Notes: generated by a model not told the origin, from the sequence alone. A stretch of DNA of 20,584 nt from Zoopage sp. CT-All (GCA_004114245.1 QZWS01000160.1:1-20584), one strand, 5' to 3'. Numbered from the stretch's first letter, positions 9,114-17,409 are shown. Translations and numbers: made by a program.

Positions 9114-11493
9114 TTACTCCTGGAATGCCAATGCCACGCACAGCTCCAAGGCCATTCCCTTCTGTCGGATCGCTGCTCTAGCCCGGTTATGCATCTTTTC
9201 CTCACTGCAGAAATACATCACGCGGAGGGAGATGCCGTTTAAGCTGGCGGACAAGGTCGCGACACCATGGCGCAAGCTGGATCTGAGCCGGAGTCCACTT
9301 CTCATATATAAGTGCATCATGAATAGCCTTGAATCTCTTGGCACTCCCATTCGGGCATCCAGTCACGTCAACAAACGGTGCTAGTTCGACAAAATTATTC
9401 CAAAAACAAGCAAGCTTAGTACTGTTAGCATGCAACATACATCTAAACATCTTACACTTTGATGACGTTCCCAGCCTACTTGACCGAATCTTGGCATTTT
9501 ATACCCAAAATGCAGCTACGCGGACGTTAGCATTGCATGCAGGCTGAAATAGATGCTTACACGACTCTCAAGGTCAATGCTGCGCTGATACACATACATG
9601 GTGCATTTAACACATGCTATTGTTGGTGGTTGCATCGCCCACGTTCCTACGAACACGCTGAGCAAACTATGCAATTATCAACGTAATGGCCGAGCGCAAT
9701 ATGGCCAATTACCCGGCATTGTTCCGCCACGACTTATACTTCAGGTTTTTGTGGCAGCACATGCATACAATGGCGTCTTGGGCGGTAGGGAGCTTACGAG
9801 CATCAAAGCGGTCACTCCTCAGATCCCTTAGCTCGAAATCTCCGCTTCGCCCGTCTGTACCACCATCACGCTTGCTATCAGGTATTTTCGATGCCTCAAG
9901 CAAATGGTCGAAAATGTTGGCAACAAATGAGTCGGCTGGAACATCGCACGATGTCGAGCGATGGCAGCATAGCTGGAAGCGTCGGAGTATTTCGAACTAG
10001 CTGGTATTAGCCGTTGTCGTGTGCAAGAGATCGTCTACGTCGGATGACAGAGCAAACTTGTGGTCGAAATAATCGACGAGTTTCATGCGCGATTTGGCCT
10101 CGCTCATGGTCATCTGCCAGCAACGTTAACACGCGACACAACCGTGTACAAGGACTCGCCCCCAAGCCCAAGACGATATCGCTGGGATACGCGGTATCCA
10201 GAATCCGACACTGCAATGTCCGAGCCTCCAGCAATGGGTTGGCGGGGCATGTCGCTGGCGCACGCTAAAACAATCAATTGACGGAGCGGTCCAACTCACA
10301 CATGCTACCTTGTCAGAAAATTTCTTGTCGGTTAATCGGTCTCTGTCGCAGGCTGTGCGACGGGACTCATGTACTCGAATGCCGTAAAAAAGATCGAGAT
10401 GTACATCGAATGAGGATAAATCGCCGTCCTTTACAGCTGGTTCCGTTGTCTGCAGGCATCGCAGGCATAGCCGTTCGCGTCGACACCGGTAGAAGTTTTC
10501 CAAGATTCCTCGGTATCGCAGCAGGGCGGGAAAGTGGAAATAGGCGAACTGGGCCCAGACCTTGTCGTGGCGGACGAGCTTGTTGAATCTACGAGGTGAC
10601 GTCACTATGGCGCGGGGCAGGGGGCAGGCAAGCAGCGCACCTTGCTGAAACCAGCATCATCTTGGCGAATACGCGAAAGGTCTCAAAATACGTTGGGCCA
10701 TGCGATGGAGCACACCATTTGAGAATGTCCACAACAACCCCATCGGGCAAGGTGGCAAAGGGAGGCAGCTTTGCGTTGGGTTCCAGCTCCAGTGGAGCCG
10801 GCGGTGGCGGAGGCAAAAGCAGTGGTAAAGGAGGAGATGGGGGCAATGGTTGTAGTGGTGGTGACGGCGGCGACGGCGGCATCATCTCAACATCTCCGTC
10901 GCGGTCGCGGTCGCGGTCGAGTATGCTGGTGTCAGAAGGCTTGGGCGGAGAAGGCGAGGGAGTCCGATACGTAGCCGAGTCGGGCGCCTGTTGAGGTGTT
11001 GGCATGAAAAGGAGAGCCGCTGATGCTGTAGCCATAGTTGGCACAGTCGGATCTGCGACATGGTGCTTCTTCGGCGGTGGTGAGAGGTCGAGCTGGAGGA
11101 CAGATCAGCACCCATGTTGGACAGCATACATGATACCTCATCGCCCCGCAGCCGCTTCGAACGCGAGGGGGCAGCAGCCTTCTCATACTTAATCTGTGGC
11201 AGGGGCAAACAAGGCGGCCAAGCTGTGGCCTGGCATTTGGCGACCGTCTCGGTCTATGCGCAGCAGCATGAGCAGGATCCATGCAAGCCACCATACCCAC
11301 CGATGGCACCGACGGCCCCTTTCGTTTGCGCCCATTGGTGACTCTCTTTGGCTCGTACGACGCGACCGGTATGGGTGCGGCGAGCATGGATTGTGTGATG
11401 GCCTGCAGCACGGATGAGCAACAACGCGGCGGCAGAGCGCGGACTTACGCGGCCATTGCTGGTGCGCGAGCGGAGTGCTCTTGTCTCGAGCAT
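9114..11493 (-). CDS. F-box-like protein, multi-exon, proline-rich N-terminus
   Basis: Probable exons (minus strand) begin 11493-11449, 11402 to about 11300, 11193-11137, 11092-10641, 10588-10302, 10264-10150, 10102-10039 and 9996 to about 9798. After uncertain small exons come 9515-9456, 9414 to about 9240 and a last exon ending at the stop at 9114. Exon 1 (MLETRALRSRTSNGR) precedes a GTAAGT donor. The N-terminal 160 or so residues have basic nuclear-signal-like patches (GRKRKG, PPPKKHH) and proline runs. Then LPDGVVVDILKW...VFAKMMLVSARF resembles an F-box (Skp1-binding) helix pattern. A cysteine pair (RERLCLRCLQ) and FDVHLDLFYGIRVHES follow, and the C-terminus includes WNNFVELAPFVDVTGCPNGS. 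F-box proteins present substrates to SCF ubiquitin ligases; the substrate cannot be told. Several junctions need transcript data, notably the second intron (107 nt if single). Confidence 0.65.
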
Positions 11494-11639
11494 CGTAGAG
11501 TGGTGCAGGCGACAGGCGCTGCGGTGGCTTGTTCCAAGACTTCCGTCAGGTCGGAAAAGCGTGAGGAAAAGCGTGCATCAACGGACGTTTGGGTTCACAT
11601 GGAGCACTGTCTATGACTTTCAACGATGGTGGCCAGCTC

Positions 11640-11659
11640 GGACATAAATATCCGAGAGA
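11640..11659. repeat. Hairpin CTCGGA-CATAAATA-TCCGAG, copy 1
   Basis: Perfect 6-bp arms around an 8-nt AT loop. A diverged copy lies at 13743-13762 with the same loop and the flank AGAGAAGTA. Function unknown. Confidence 0.6.
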
Positions 11660-11784
11660 AGTATATAACAGATGTGAAAAGTGATAGGCAATTGAATTTC
11701 TGTTCATAAATAAGATAAATCTTCCTCAGCCTCAAGAGTTGACTAGCAATGCATCACCATAGTGGCAGGATTGGTGCATCCATG

Positions 11785-11850
11785 GCAGGTGTCAATGAGG
11801 GAATTGTATTCTTTCAGGTTTGTATCAGTAGCCTGCTGCTAGTGCCATTC
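11785..11850. repeat. Diverged direct repeat, copy 1
   Basis: The segments GCAGGTGT(g)CAATGAGKGAATTG and TAGCCTGCTGCWAGTGCCA match 13371-13415, with about 22 extra bases here between the two blocks. Same orientation. Confidence 0.6.
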
Positions 11851-11992
11851 GGCAGCATTTTCCTGCAAAAATCACACTGTATTCTTGCACCATAACATTG
11901 ATTTTGATCCTTTTAGCAAACTCTCTACAATTTCAGATGCTTTGCTGACGATGAATGCACTCCTACATCTCGAATTTAAATGGTGGGTCAAA

Positions 11993-12727
11993 TCAGCGTC
12001 CTTGGATATTTTGCGATATCTTACGACGCATTACGCCACCAGTGGGCTGTGGAATAGGAAGTAGCGTTGGGCCCTTGTAGGGCTGAGATCCGCGAAGTGT
12101 CATCGGATGGCTCCTGCGGTTGTCTGGAGGGGGAGACGCAGAATATTTCTCATCAGGGGAAGGAGTATTTCGGGAGGGAGATATTTGATTGCTTTCAGCG
12201 TCAACACCTTGGAAAAATGAGGGACTGTCCACGCCAGCGTGTGGAGCATACTGATGGTGAGGGGGGCTCTGGGGAGGCCGCCCTAGATAGTTCTTGCCGA
12301 CATTGCTAGGTGGGAGAGATAGAGGATTGCCCATGCTGTTATAGCCTTGATCGTTCCCGTCAGCTTGTAGAATATGCTGATACCGAGGGAGGATCGGCTT
12401 GGTTACTCTATATGACGGACTCTGAGGTGGCGACCATGGATTGTTCAACTTGTCATAGAGTGAAAATCGGGTTTTTGGCCAGCGATCCTCACCGTTAAAT
12501 CGATGAGGTTCGGGTATGGGGGCGTTTTTATCATAGAGAATTGCTGAATACCTCTCCCTGTCAGCGCGAGGGACATATGGGGGAGGCTGGTTTGGAATGT
12601 CAGCACTGCCGTGTGGCGGGTTGGGTATATTTTTCGACCAAGGATTCGATGGTCCGCGAGAATTGCTCGCTTTGCAGTGATAGGCAACGAAGCAGACGAG
12701 GATAGCGGCGGCGGTGATGAGTTTCAT
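11993..12727 (-). CDS. Secreted proline-rich protein, paralogue 1
   Basis: 244 residues, intronless, starting at the ATG at 12727 because MKLITAAAILVCFVAYHCKA is a textbook signal peptide with likely cleavage after A20, and the same peptide begins the paralogue at 17410. The mature chain is rich in P, S, N and Q with no known domain. A tryptophan motif recurs: NPWSKN (W30), DRWPKTRF (W83) and NPWSP (W98). The block YQHILQADGNDQGYN...NPLSLPPSNVGKN (about 116-146) aligns with paralogue 2. Only C18, inside the signal peptide, is a cysteine, so no disulfides are expected. The mature protein is basic at its C-terminus (MRRKISQNIQGR). It is likely secreted or wall-associated; an effector or adhesion role is inference only. 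An upstream ATG at 12841 is rejected because it would bury the signal peptide behind 38 residues and overlap the TSS region. Confidence 0.82.
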   Translation of the reverse strand: MKLITAAAILVCFVAYHCKASNSRGPSNPWSKNIPNPPHGSADIPNQPPPYVPRADRERYSAILYDKNAPIPEPHRFNGEDRWPKTRFSLYDKLNNPWSPPQSPSYRVTKPILPRYQHILQADGNDQGYNSMGNPLSLPPSNVGKNYLGRPPQSPPHHQYAPHAGVDSPSFFQGVDAESNQISPSRNTPSPDEKYSASPPPDNRRSHPMTLRGSQPYKGPTLLPIPQPTGGVMRRKISQNIQGR

Positions 12728-12824
12728 GGCGAGTTGGGGGTTTTGACGAGAAGTGCTGACTGCTCTCTGGCAGGGTGTGATGGGTTGTGTAAGATCACAG
12801 ATGTGTTCAGGGTATAGAATTCTG

Positions 12825-12903
12825 TATTTGTCAGAAGGCAAGTTGTGCTTGCTCTCCTTTTATACTGTCGGATTACTAATGCTACATCATCACTTTGATG
12901 ATG
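12825..12903 (-). promoter_or_regulatory. Promoter of secreted paralogue 1 (inverted repeat, TATA box, start-site motif)
   Basis: On the minus strand, in order: an inverted repeat CATCATCA-AAG-TGATGATG (12885-12903), the TATA box AGTATAAAAG (12857-12866) and TCTGACAAATA ending at 12825, about where transcription should start. TATA box and start-site motif recur at 14112-14150. The 5' leader to the ATG at 12727 is roughly 100 nt. Confidence 0.65.
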
Positions 12904-13461
12904 TTTTGGTTCTTCTGAGTTCTGTTGTATTTCAGGCTGTTGAGTCTGATTAAGTCATTGCTCTTATCACAACAGGGTTAACTTGTCCAGTCAGTTGGAC
13001 CTTATACTGTAACCTAGTAGATATGACATTGCCAAAGCAAAGCAATTCAATTCAAGTGTTGACTGCTTAGCAACTCCAATTATCATAACCAACTATGAAG
13101 TGAGGCATACATGATATTTTTCTTCTATGGAGTGTGACAGAATTTGATTGCAAGCAAAGTCCAGTGGTGGCAGTCAATGTGACCATATATATTTGCACTA
13201 GTATGCAGCACTGATTATGAGAGTGCTAGTGCCTTATTCTCTCCTCAAGATAGCACATGTCACTGCTGCTATCCACATTCCAAATTAGTTCTCTCCAGCT
13301 ACTGACATTAATAGGGCCTCAAGATTCTGCCCCTCAATCTTAAAGCTTAATAACAAAACAACATAACCCAGCAGGTGTGCAATGAGTGAATTGTAGCCTG
13401 CTGCAAGTGCCACTCTATTTTGAGATAGATTCTTCCTCAATAGTGGGTGTCAGGACTATAC
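12904..13461. other. AT-rich gene-free region of decayed repeats
   Basis: No coding frame with recognisable product. A segment near 13047-13072 (TCAAGTGTTGACTGCTTAGCAA) matches about 11732-11755 in diverged form, and 13371-13415 matches 11785-11850, in the same order. The region looks like an old duplicate of the 3' flank of secreted paralogue 1. Confidence 0.45.
13371..13415. repeat. Diverged direct repeat, copy 2
   Basis: Matches 11785-11850 in two blocks (about 22 and 19 bp) but lacks the bases between them. It lies just left of an LTR-like element. Confidence 0.6.
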
Positions 13462-13613
13462 TGTTGGAATATAGAGTACTTTGGGCAAGATCAATAGAAT
13501 GTAGGGCTGGAAGATGTAGCAGAAGAAAGTTTTCTTTTACAAGACCATGTGGCTATAATAGTCTCTTATACTACTGAATGGCACTATTTAAAGGTAGCTG
13601 CCATATTTTAACA
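13462..13613 (-). mobile_element. Old solo-LTR-like element related to that at 14533-14635
   Basis: Begins TGTTGGAATAT and ends TTTTAACA on the plus strand. The flanking pentamers TATAC and CATAC match at four of five positions, as for a mutated target duplication. From 13518 it is similar over about 95 bp to the element at 14533-14635 (GCAGAAGAAAG...CCATGTGG...CATATT). It is about 45 bp longer on its left side. Read on the minus strand it carries a TATA-like AGTATAAGAG. No internal retrotransposon coding sequence is nearby. Confidence 0.5.
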
Positions 13614-13742
13614 CATACCCCTTGTAGTAATAGTCTTATCTTTTCTCTGCATAATCAATACAGGTTTCTCCACCCTCCTTGCATTCCTTGCACTCTGCCT
13701 ACCCTCGGGCCCCCCTGGCCTAAGCAAACATTACAGTGGGCA

Positions 13743-13762
13743 GCTTGGACATAAATATTCAA
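13743..13762. repeat. Hairpin CTTGGA-CATAAATA-TTCAAG, copy 2
   Basis: Same loop as 11640-11659. Relative to copy 1 the stem shows one paired C:G to T:A change and one change leaving a G.T pair, so the fold survives. All differences are C-to-T type transitions. Confidence 0.6.
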
Positions 13763-13928
13763 GAGAAGTAAAGATTCTTTTCAATTGTCTATAAGATGTA
13801 TCCCTGGTCACTATGACCTTGCTCCAACACACTCAACAGCAGTCAAATTATTGAGAATGTCATGTACTCTTTTTTGATCATGCTGGTGCTGTGAGGACTC
13901 AGAGGGATCTGGTAAAGGATGTGTATTG

Positions 13929-13948
13929 AGACCAACACTGGTGTTGGT
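13929..13948. repeat. Inverted repeat GACCAACAC-TG-GTGTTGGTC
   Basis: Perfect 9-bp arms with a TG spacer in otherwise featureless AT-rich DNA. No TATA box or gene is adjacent. It could be a protein-binding site or relic element terminus. Confidence 0.5.
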
Positions 13949-14079
13949 CGGATAGAGAAGAGAAAAGACTACCGTGAGAACTGTACTGACTAATCCTCAC
14001 AGGTGCAATTTAAAATTGTTAATTTTGGATGCTTTGTCACTAGATGGCATTATACGGCATATTACACTTGTTATATGGA

Positions 14080-14103
14080 ACCTTCTAGAATGTTCTAGAA
14101 GGT
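14080..14103. promoter_or_regulatory. Perfect four-unit heat-shock element
   Basis: Contains TTC (14083), GAA (14088), TTC (14093) and GAA (14098) in exact nTTCnnGAAnnTTCnnGAAn spacing, inside an inverted repeat with 11-bp arms (ACCTTCTAGAA / TTCTAGAAGGT) and a TG spacer. This is the consensus site for heat-shock factor trimers. It lies nine bases upstream of a TATA box on the plus strand. Confidence 0.7.
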
Positions 14104-14111
14104 CTTAAAGT

Positions 14112-14150
14112 AGTATAAAAGAAATGTGTGTATGCCAAGTCTGACAAATA
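14112..14150 (+). promoter_or_regulatory. Orphan core promoter: TATA box plus start-site motif
   Basis: AGTATAAAAG (14112-14121) followed 19 bases later by CTGACAAATA (14141-14150). Both are identical to the motifs in the promoter of secreted paralogue 1 (spacing there 22). No open frame follows: the first ATG at 14128 gives 11 codons, and an ATGAAG at 14270 stops after three codons. It is probably the promoter of a dead family member, or of a noncoding transcript. Confidence 0.55.
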
Positions 14151-14324
14151 GACATCTCATTCCATAGGACATTCTCCCAACCCACATCTAAAGCCCAGCA
14201 CTGGCTGGCATCTACTCCTCATACGACTACATATAATGACACTACCAGTAGACTGTTTCATAGTTGGCAATGAAGAGCTAGCATTTTGATTGAATATGTA
14301 TAGTTAATGCTTAGGAATCAATCC

Positions 14325-14796
14325 CTAATCATATTGAGAAGGCCAGTAAAACTTTATATTATCTGGACTATAATGCAGTGGTGGTGGCAGTATGTCACTG
14401 CCAACGTCTCCAGACTGTGGATGTGAAGGATAATGTGGCAGTAGGTCAGCGTGAAAAGTCAAAGATTCAGAGACCAGTCACCCCATGTCTGCCTCCTTTC
14501 ACCGCACCCTAGGTCCTACTCCCAACAGGATGTGTTAGAGGAAGTGGCAGAAGAAAGTATATTTATTCAAGGCCATGTGGCCATCACAGACTCTTATATG
14601 CCAGCATTCTAAGGTACAGCTGTCATATTCCAACAGGATGATTGTCATTGTGGGGAGGCAGAAATTGTCTTTCTGACCAGAGATCCTGTCTATTCCTAAG
14701 ATCCTCAGGGTGAACATATGACGCTTTGCTCTTGCTCACATTGCAGCAATGTACAGCAAAGCAGATGGGGATGGTGGCAGTGATGATGCGTTTCAT
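14325..14796 (-). pseudogene. Third secreted-family member, truncated and interrupted by an LTR-like element
   Basis: The ATG at 14796 begins MKRIITATIPICFAVHCCNV, clearly related to the MKLITAAA signal peptide of the two intact paralogues, and the leader before the ATG (CAAATTTGCCACC) resembles theirs. The tryptophan motif is present as DLWSERQF. The frame ends after 57 residues (14623): the last codons and the stop come from the inserted element at 14533-14635. Beyond the insertion the host sequence continues with stops. A proline-rich open fragment (14474-14325, containing LPPPLHYSPDN) may be the remnant of the distal part, but its homology is weak. A 57-residue secreted peptide could still be made if transcribed. 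It starts only 80 bases beyond the S41 peptidase stop, on the same strand. Confidence 0.6.
14533..14635 (-). mobile_element. Solo-LTR-like element (103 bp) with 5-bp target duplication GGATG
   Basis: Flanked exactly by GGATG at 14528-14532 and 14636-14640. On the plus strand it begins TGTTAGAG and ends ATTCCAACA; on the minus strand it starts TGTTGGAATATG, the typical start of Copia-type LTRs. In that orientation it contains TATAAGAG and then AATAAA, fitting U3-R signals. At 103 bp it is very short, in the size range of TRIM-type LTRs. It truncates the third secreted-family member. Confidence 0.75.
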
Positions 14797-14875
14797 GGTG
14801 GCAAATTTGTGGTTTGAGCCGGTTGACTGGCTGCAACACATGCAAGGCCATGTGCAATCTGCCAACCATCCTTTC

Positions 14876-17053
14876 TTACCACAATGGTATCCTAGCATTG
14901 GCCATGTCTGCATCCATCCACCCCATCTTGGCCGCTACTTGCTCCCAGACACGATCGGGCCTCAGCGTATTCCATCCGGTCCAGTCAATCTTGCCATTCG
15001 CCTCGGCATACAAAAACTCTAATGGCACAGTGGTCTTGGTCCGGCTGTAGCTTTGGCGGATTGCAAACCGCATTGTAGCATTCACTGGGAATGGTGTGGG
15101 CATATCAGCATCGCCCGTGAACCCCAGAGCGTCGATATCGTTGATTACGTTCTTGTGCTCGACAACCTGAGCAGCGGGGAACCCCGAGGCAGAGCGCGGA
15201 TGCGCACGAATGCCGCCTGTGACAAACGTCTGGATGTTGTCGAGCTCGGATAGGTGGAACTGTACCCGCCCACACGCAGAGCCGCAGAGACCGTTCGTCA
15301 CCATAGCATAGTCCAGTTTGGGGACATGGAATGAATGTGTGATATCCACCAGCGGGTTCTTTGAATCAACGGTGCACGAGTCTCGGAAGAGCTGAGTGTA
15401 CGGGAAGGGGTCGTTGGCCCCACGAGGACGACGACGCGGTGGGTCATACATCTCCTTGCCGCTGAAGGCCAGCCCAGTCCTGACATCCGTCCAATAAGTC
15501 GGATCAAAGGATGTGAATCGCATCTCCAGGGCCTTGATGTGGAGCTTGAGCATGAGGGGGGAGAGCCGCTCATCCTTTTTGTACTGATTCGTGACAATGG
15601 GGAAGGTGAGCCAGGGGTGGGGCGTGAGGAGCGCGACCAGCTCACTAGCAAGGCAGGCAGAACCACCACCGTTGTTCGAGAGGTCCAGGATGAGCTTTTG
15701 GACGCTGTGTCGGCGCATGTGGGCGAATATTTCGACGATAGTAGCGCGCCATTCGATTTCATTTTTACCAAATCGGTCGAACGTCGAAACGACGAGCACT
15801 GCGACAGTGGGAGCAGATGGAAGCGTGTAGTACGCGAGGCCAAATGACTTGATGATTGGTTCGGGAATACTTGGTCCGGTAGTGAGGATGGTGCCGTTGT
15901 CAGCGAGCAGGAGAACTGGCGTGGCCGCTGCCTCGGCGCTTGCTTTCTCATCGTTGTTGTAGTCTAGCTCGGTGAAGCCAAGCTCGCGGTTAGGGTTGCT
16001 TGCCTCGTGATGACGGCGGCGGCTCTGCAGGTGCTTTGAGGATGCTTTGCGGGTCTTGTGTGCCTTTGTGCTTGATGACTCTTTCGTGGATGATAGCGAT
16101 GTGATCCAGTGCGCCTCTTCCACCGCCGCTGCTGGTGCACAGAACTGCTTCCAGTAGGACCGATCATCGTGAAATGGCATCTCAGCGGGTAGCTTGACAG
16201 ACCAGGGCACACTCACGACCTCCTCTGTTTTGTCTACAGCCGACTTTAGCGTTATTGTCACGGTCGGCATCTCTGGCAGCCGCGCACGCGACATGAACGA
16301 TCCCTGGAGCGGCACCCACGAGGTATTGTTGAAATTCATCTTTGCCAGCGCTCGATTGAACCTCGCCATTGGGTCCTTGTATGATCCGACCACGGACTGG
16401 GCATAGTCCCAGATGCGGGCGAATGCAGGCTGCGAGTCAATGGCGGTGATTTCCGCGCCGAGGTACTTGGCATATGGCTTTGCGTGCTCCGCAGACGATA
16501 CTCCAGCGACGAATATTTTGGGAGGGGTGTTTGGGGCGTCCGTGGACGGATCCGTGCGCGCGACGGGGTAGAAGGGGAGGGTGTAGGTGAGCTTGCGGTA
16601 GCAATGCGGGGTGTACGAGGTGTGCGCGTCATTCAGCGGCACAAAGACGTCTGCCAGCGCGTCCTGAAACGCCCGATCATTGCGGTACACTGGCGTGGAT
16701 GCCGTGCTCGCACGATTCACCTTCTCAGCAATGGACTGGACCGCGGCCTCGACGTCATAGTCTTTCTGAAACATTTTATCGGGCGAGTCCTTGGCGGCGT
16801 CCAGAAACACGTATAGCGGCAGAGTCTTCTGCACCGAATCTACGATGGCTGCAGCGCGGCCGGCGTCGTATGGGAACGCGTTGATGCAGGCCTTGGCGGC
16901 GTGGTAAGCCGGGGTCTTGGCGAGAATCCCGCAGGCGTCCAAGCCAGCAGCCGCCTTGGCCGCAGCGATGGGCATGGCGTGGTGCATGCAGTGTGCAGCA
17001 AGAAGTAGCAGAAAAAGGGTGCGTGTCGTAGAGGATAGAGTCGTCATGGTCAT
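14876..17053 (-). CDS. Secreted peptidase S41 family (tail-specific/CPAF-like) protein
   Basis: 725 residues, intronless, from the ATG at 17053 (a second at 17047). The open frame extends to 17383, but only the internal start gives a signal peptide (TLFLLLLAAHCMHHAMPIAAA), and a TATA-like site lies upstream. The N-terminal half has ALADVFVPLNDAHTSYTPHC, typical of fungal CPAF-like S41 proteins. Then comes a H/K/S-rich linker at about 310-355. The S41 core has KLILDLSNNGGGSACLA and the nucleophile segment TNGLCGSACGRVQFHLSEL, where the Ser of C-G-S-A-C is the expected catalytic serine. These enzymes cut proteins; substrates of the fungal secreted group are largely unknown. It is transcribed divergently from secreted paralogue 2 with 356 bases between the starts, and precedes the truncated third member, so co-regulation is plausible. 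Confidence 0.85.
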   Translation of the reverse strand: MTMTTLSSTTRTLFLLLLAAHCMHHAMPIAAAKAAAGLDACGILAKTPAYHAAKACINAFPYDAGRAAAIVDSVQKTLPLYVFLDAAKDSPDKMFQKDYDVEAAVQSIAEKVNRASTASTPVYRNDRAFQDALADVFVPLNDAHTSYTPHCYRKLTYTLPFYPVARTDPSTDAPNTPPKIFVAGVSSAEHAKPYAKYLGAEITAIDSQPAFARIWDYAQSVVGSYKDPMARFNRALAKMNFNNTSWVPLQGSFMSRARLPEMPTVTITLKSAVDKTEEVVSVPWSVKLPAEMPFHDDRSYWKQFCAPAAAVEEAHWITSLSSTKESSSTKAHKTRKASSKHLQSRRRHHEASNPNRELGFTELDYNNDEKASAEAAATPVLLLADNGTILTTGPSIPEPIIKSFGLAYYTLPSAPTVAVLVVSTFDRFGKNEIEWRATIVEIFAHMRRHSVQKLILDLSNNGGGSACLASELVALLTPHPWLTFPIVTNQYKKDERLSPLMLKLHIKALEMRFTSFDPTYWTDVRTGLAFSGKEMYDPPRRRPRGANDPFPYTQLFRDSCTVDSKNPLVDITHSFHVPKLDYAMVTNGLCGSACGRVQFHLSELDNIQTFVTGGIRAHPRSASGFPAAQVVEHKNVINDIDALGFTGDADMPTPFPVNATMRFAIRQSYSRTKTTVPLEFLYAEANGKIDWTGWNTLRPDRVWEQVAAKMGWMDADMANARIPLW

Positions 17054-17409
17054 GAAGCGGGGTAGTCTGGATGGAGGAGGATGGTGGCGATGTAGCGGTG
17101 GATGATGGAGCTGCACGAGCTGCATCGAGTGCTGAGCAGCTTCATACTCTAGCCACAACTTTGCAGTAATGGGCGATCCACTACCAAGGCTCCTATGGTC
17201 AGCAGCGGAGAGTGAATGAAATGTGAAGCAGTCTATAAACAGTCTATACGCCAAAGCACTGCGCATTGCAGACCAAGTCGAATTGCTGGTGGCTGCTGTG
17301 CATAGTGCCTTCATCGACCGCGCTGCTCCACGCTGCTCCACGTCATACACAGCTGCGGCACTGGCTGTCACTCTTTTTCTCAACCCGCCTTGCCAGCCAA
17401 TTCGCCTCC
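17054..17409. promoter_or_regulatory. Divergent promoter region between S41 peptidase and secreted paralogue 2
   Basis: 356 bases separate the two start codons. Near the middle is CAGTCTATA-AA-CAGTCTATA (17229-17248), a direct repeat providing TATA-like cores readable on both strands (TCTATAAAC plus; TTTATAGAC minus). One shared region probably drives both secreted proteins. Confidence 0.5.

Larger units (their letters stand above)
11494..11992. other. Intergenic region with hairpin and diverged repeat segments
   Basis: About 500 bases downstream of the secreted-protein gene and upstream of the F-box gene. It holds a hairpin at 11640-11659 and segments at about 11732-11755 and 11785-11850 that recur in diverged form near 13050, 13371 and 13742. 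No ORF with coding character. Confidence 0.5.

Noticed and set aside
10596-10994. Glycine-rich plus-strand ORF of 132 codons
   Set aside because: It is the complement of the proline-rich exon of the F-box gene, whose frame continues across spliced exons.
15298-15951. 217-codon minus-strand ORF within the peptidase gene
   Set aside because: It is a serine/arginine-rich shadow frame of the S41 coding sequence.
17054-17383. 110-residue N-terminal extension of the S41 peptidase
   Set aside because: It would bury the signal peptide and overlap the divergent promoter and the leader of secreted paralogue 2.
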